Shown: in pieces, positions 63,828 through 64,000 of the stretch | Layout: every line of letters begins with the position of its first letter | How positions within the stretch are numbered: position 1 is the first letter of the stretch | Source: Archangium lipolyticum | GTDB taxonomy: Bacteria > Myxococcota > Myxococcia > Myxococcales > Myxococcaceae | Assembly (NCBI RefSeq): GCF_024623785.1 | Contig: NZ_JANKBZ010000036.1 | Location: 51,719-115,718, forward strand | Direction of reading: 5' to 3' | Length of the DNA: 64,000 bases | Translations under genes and position numbers: made by a program | The notes under the pieces: model-generated | What the model saw: the letters and a program-made list of their open reading frames with translations, nothing else | The model's database searches: none | Told to the model about the DNA's origin: nothing

Positions 63828-63878
63828 ATGCGGGGATTGGCGCTCGTGGGTCTGTTGGCGGTGCTGGTGGGGTGCTGA
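63828..63878 (+). CDS. 16-residue lipopeptide ORF ending at its lipobox cysteine
   Basis: The frame MRGLALVGLLAVLVGC ends with TGA directly after the Cys of a perfect lipobox (L-V-G-C). AAAGGGAG lies seven bases upstream of the ATG. It is either a real minimal lipopeptide that would be processed to a diacylglyceryl-cysteine alone, or a lipoprotein gene killed by a nonsense mutation. Nothing recognisable follows in frame before the window end. Confidence 0.35.
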   Translation: MRGLALVGLLAVLVGC

Positions 63879-64000
63879 GCCATCCCCTCATTTTAGCAGG
63901 GGAGCAAGGGAGCGGTGTGTAGGCTGAGTGGTGCGAAAAGTAGGACGGGCGCTATTACTTCTGCGGTCATGCGCAAGCCACGCCTCAATGACCAGCAGGT

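Noticed and set aside
63968..64000. ATG followed by a short open frame at the window end
   Set aside because: Only ten codons are visible and no ribosome binding site precedes it, so it cannot be judged.

Overview
The window looks like a piece of a large, high-GC myxobacterial chromosome, most likely of the Archangium/Cystobacter type. The evidence is many lipoproteins with typical lipoboxes, a Cys-rich myxobacterial lipoprotein module, very long PAS-type sensor kinases, Ser/Thr-kinase tail fragments, DUF5953-type and SitI6-type gene fragments, and a very high G+C third-position bias. All family names come from reading motifs and from memory; no database was searched.

Layout. 0-7.7 kb: an NmrA-like reductase, a GFA protein, a molybdopterin oxidoreductase with a strong palindromic operator, a LysR/metallo-beta-lactamase divergent pair, a truncated quinone reductase and a lipoprotein. 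8-16 kb: a beta-propeller lipoprotein, a hexapeptide-repeat membrane protein, a YcaC-type isochorismatase, a 1198-residue sensor kinase whose last codons lie inside an antisense transposase fragment, and a Cys-rich lipoprotein. 16-24 kb: a secreted adenosine deaminase, a duplicated-domain secreted protein, a HxlR/GST divergent pair with a perfect 25-bp palindrome, DinB and kelch proteins, and a glycoside hydrolase gene with a large internal deletion. 24-31 kb is a debris island. It holds DUF5953 remnants, transposase tails, a tRNA/tmRNA 3' end, a frameshifted kinase-tail lipoprotein, a SitI6-type immunity fragment and a 235-bp copy of the nearby ABC-permease gene end. Among these sit an intact LysM/SH3 protein with an overlapping membrane-protein partner and a lipoprotein/unknown pair.

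31-36 kb carries the ybbP-ybbA-tesA neighbourhood in the E. coli arrangement, then an alpha/beta hydrolase. 36-38.2 kb holds the most unusual locus: a nucleotide-kinase/adenylosuccinate-synthetase-like fusion whose synthetase domain has Ser in place of the catalytic Asp and lacks the guanine-reading Lys, as in phage PurZ-type enzymes. It is translationally coupled to a DUF7002-like (possible ADP-ribosyltransferase) protein. 38.5-45 kb: small VOC, YCII, AraC and GFA genes, secreted proteins, and a NamZ-like muramidase that may have been acquired. 45.1-46.3 kb is an intact REP-associated tyrosine transposase (RAYT) with matching REP-like hairpins on both sides. 46-57.7 kb: an F420-type reductase, GST, rifamycin phosphotransferase, an SRPBCC/TetR pair with a palindrome, GrpB, VOC and a LysR/MDR divergent pair.

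58-64 kb contains a beta/gamma-crystallin plus delta-endotoxin-like protein, a DUF6151-like protein, a RibD-like reductase, a truncated P-loop gene, a transposase tail, a 601-residue protein of unknown function, an AraC fragment, and a 16-codon lipopeptide ORF that stops right after its lipobox cysteine.

Functionally the window is accessory in character: stress and xenobiotic enzymes with local regulators, secreted proteins, interbacterial competition debris, and mobile-element scars. No rRNA, complete tRNA or CRISPR array was seen.
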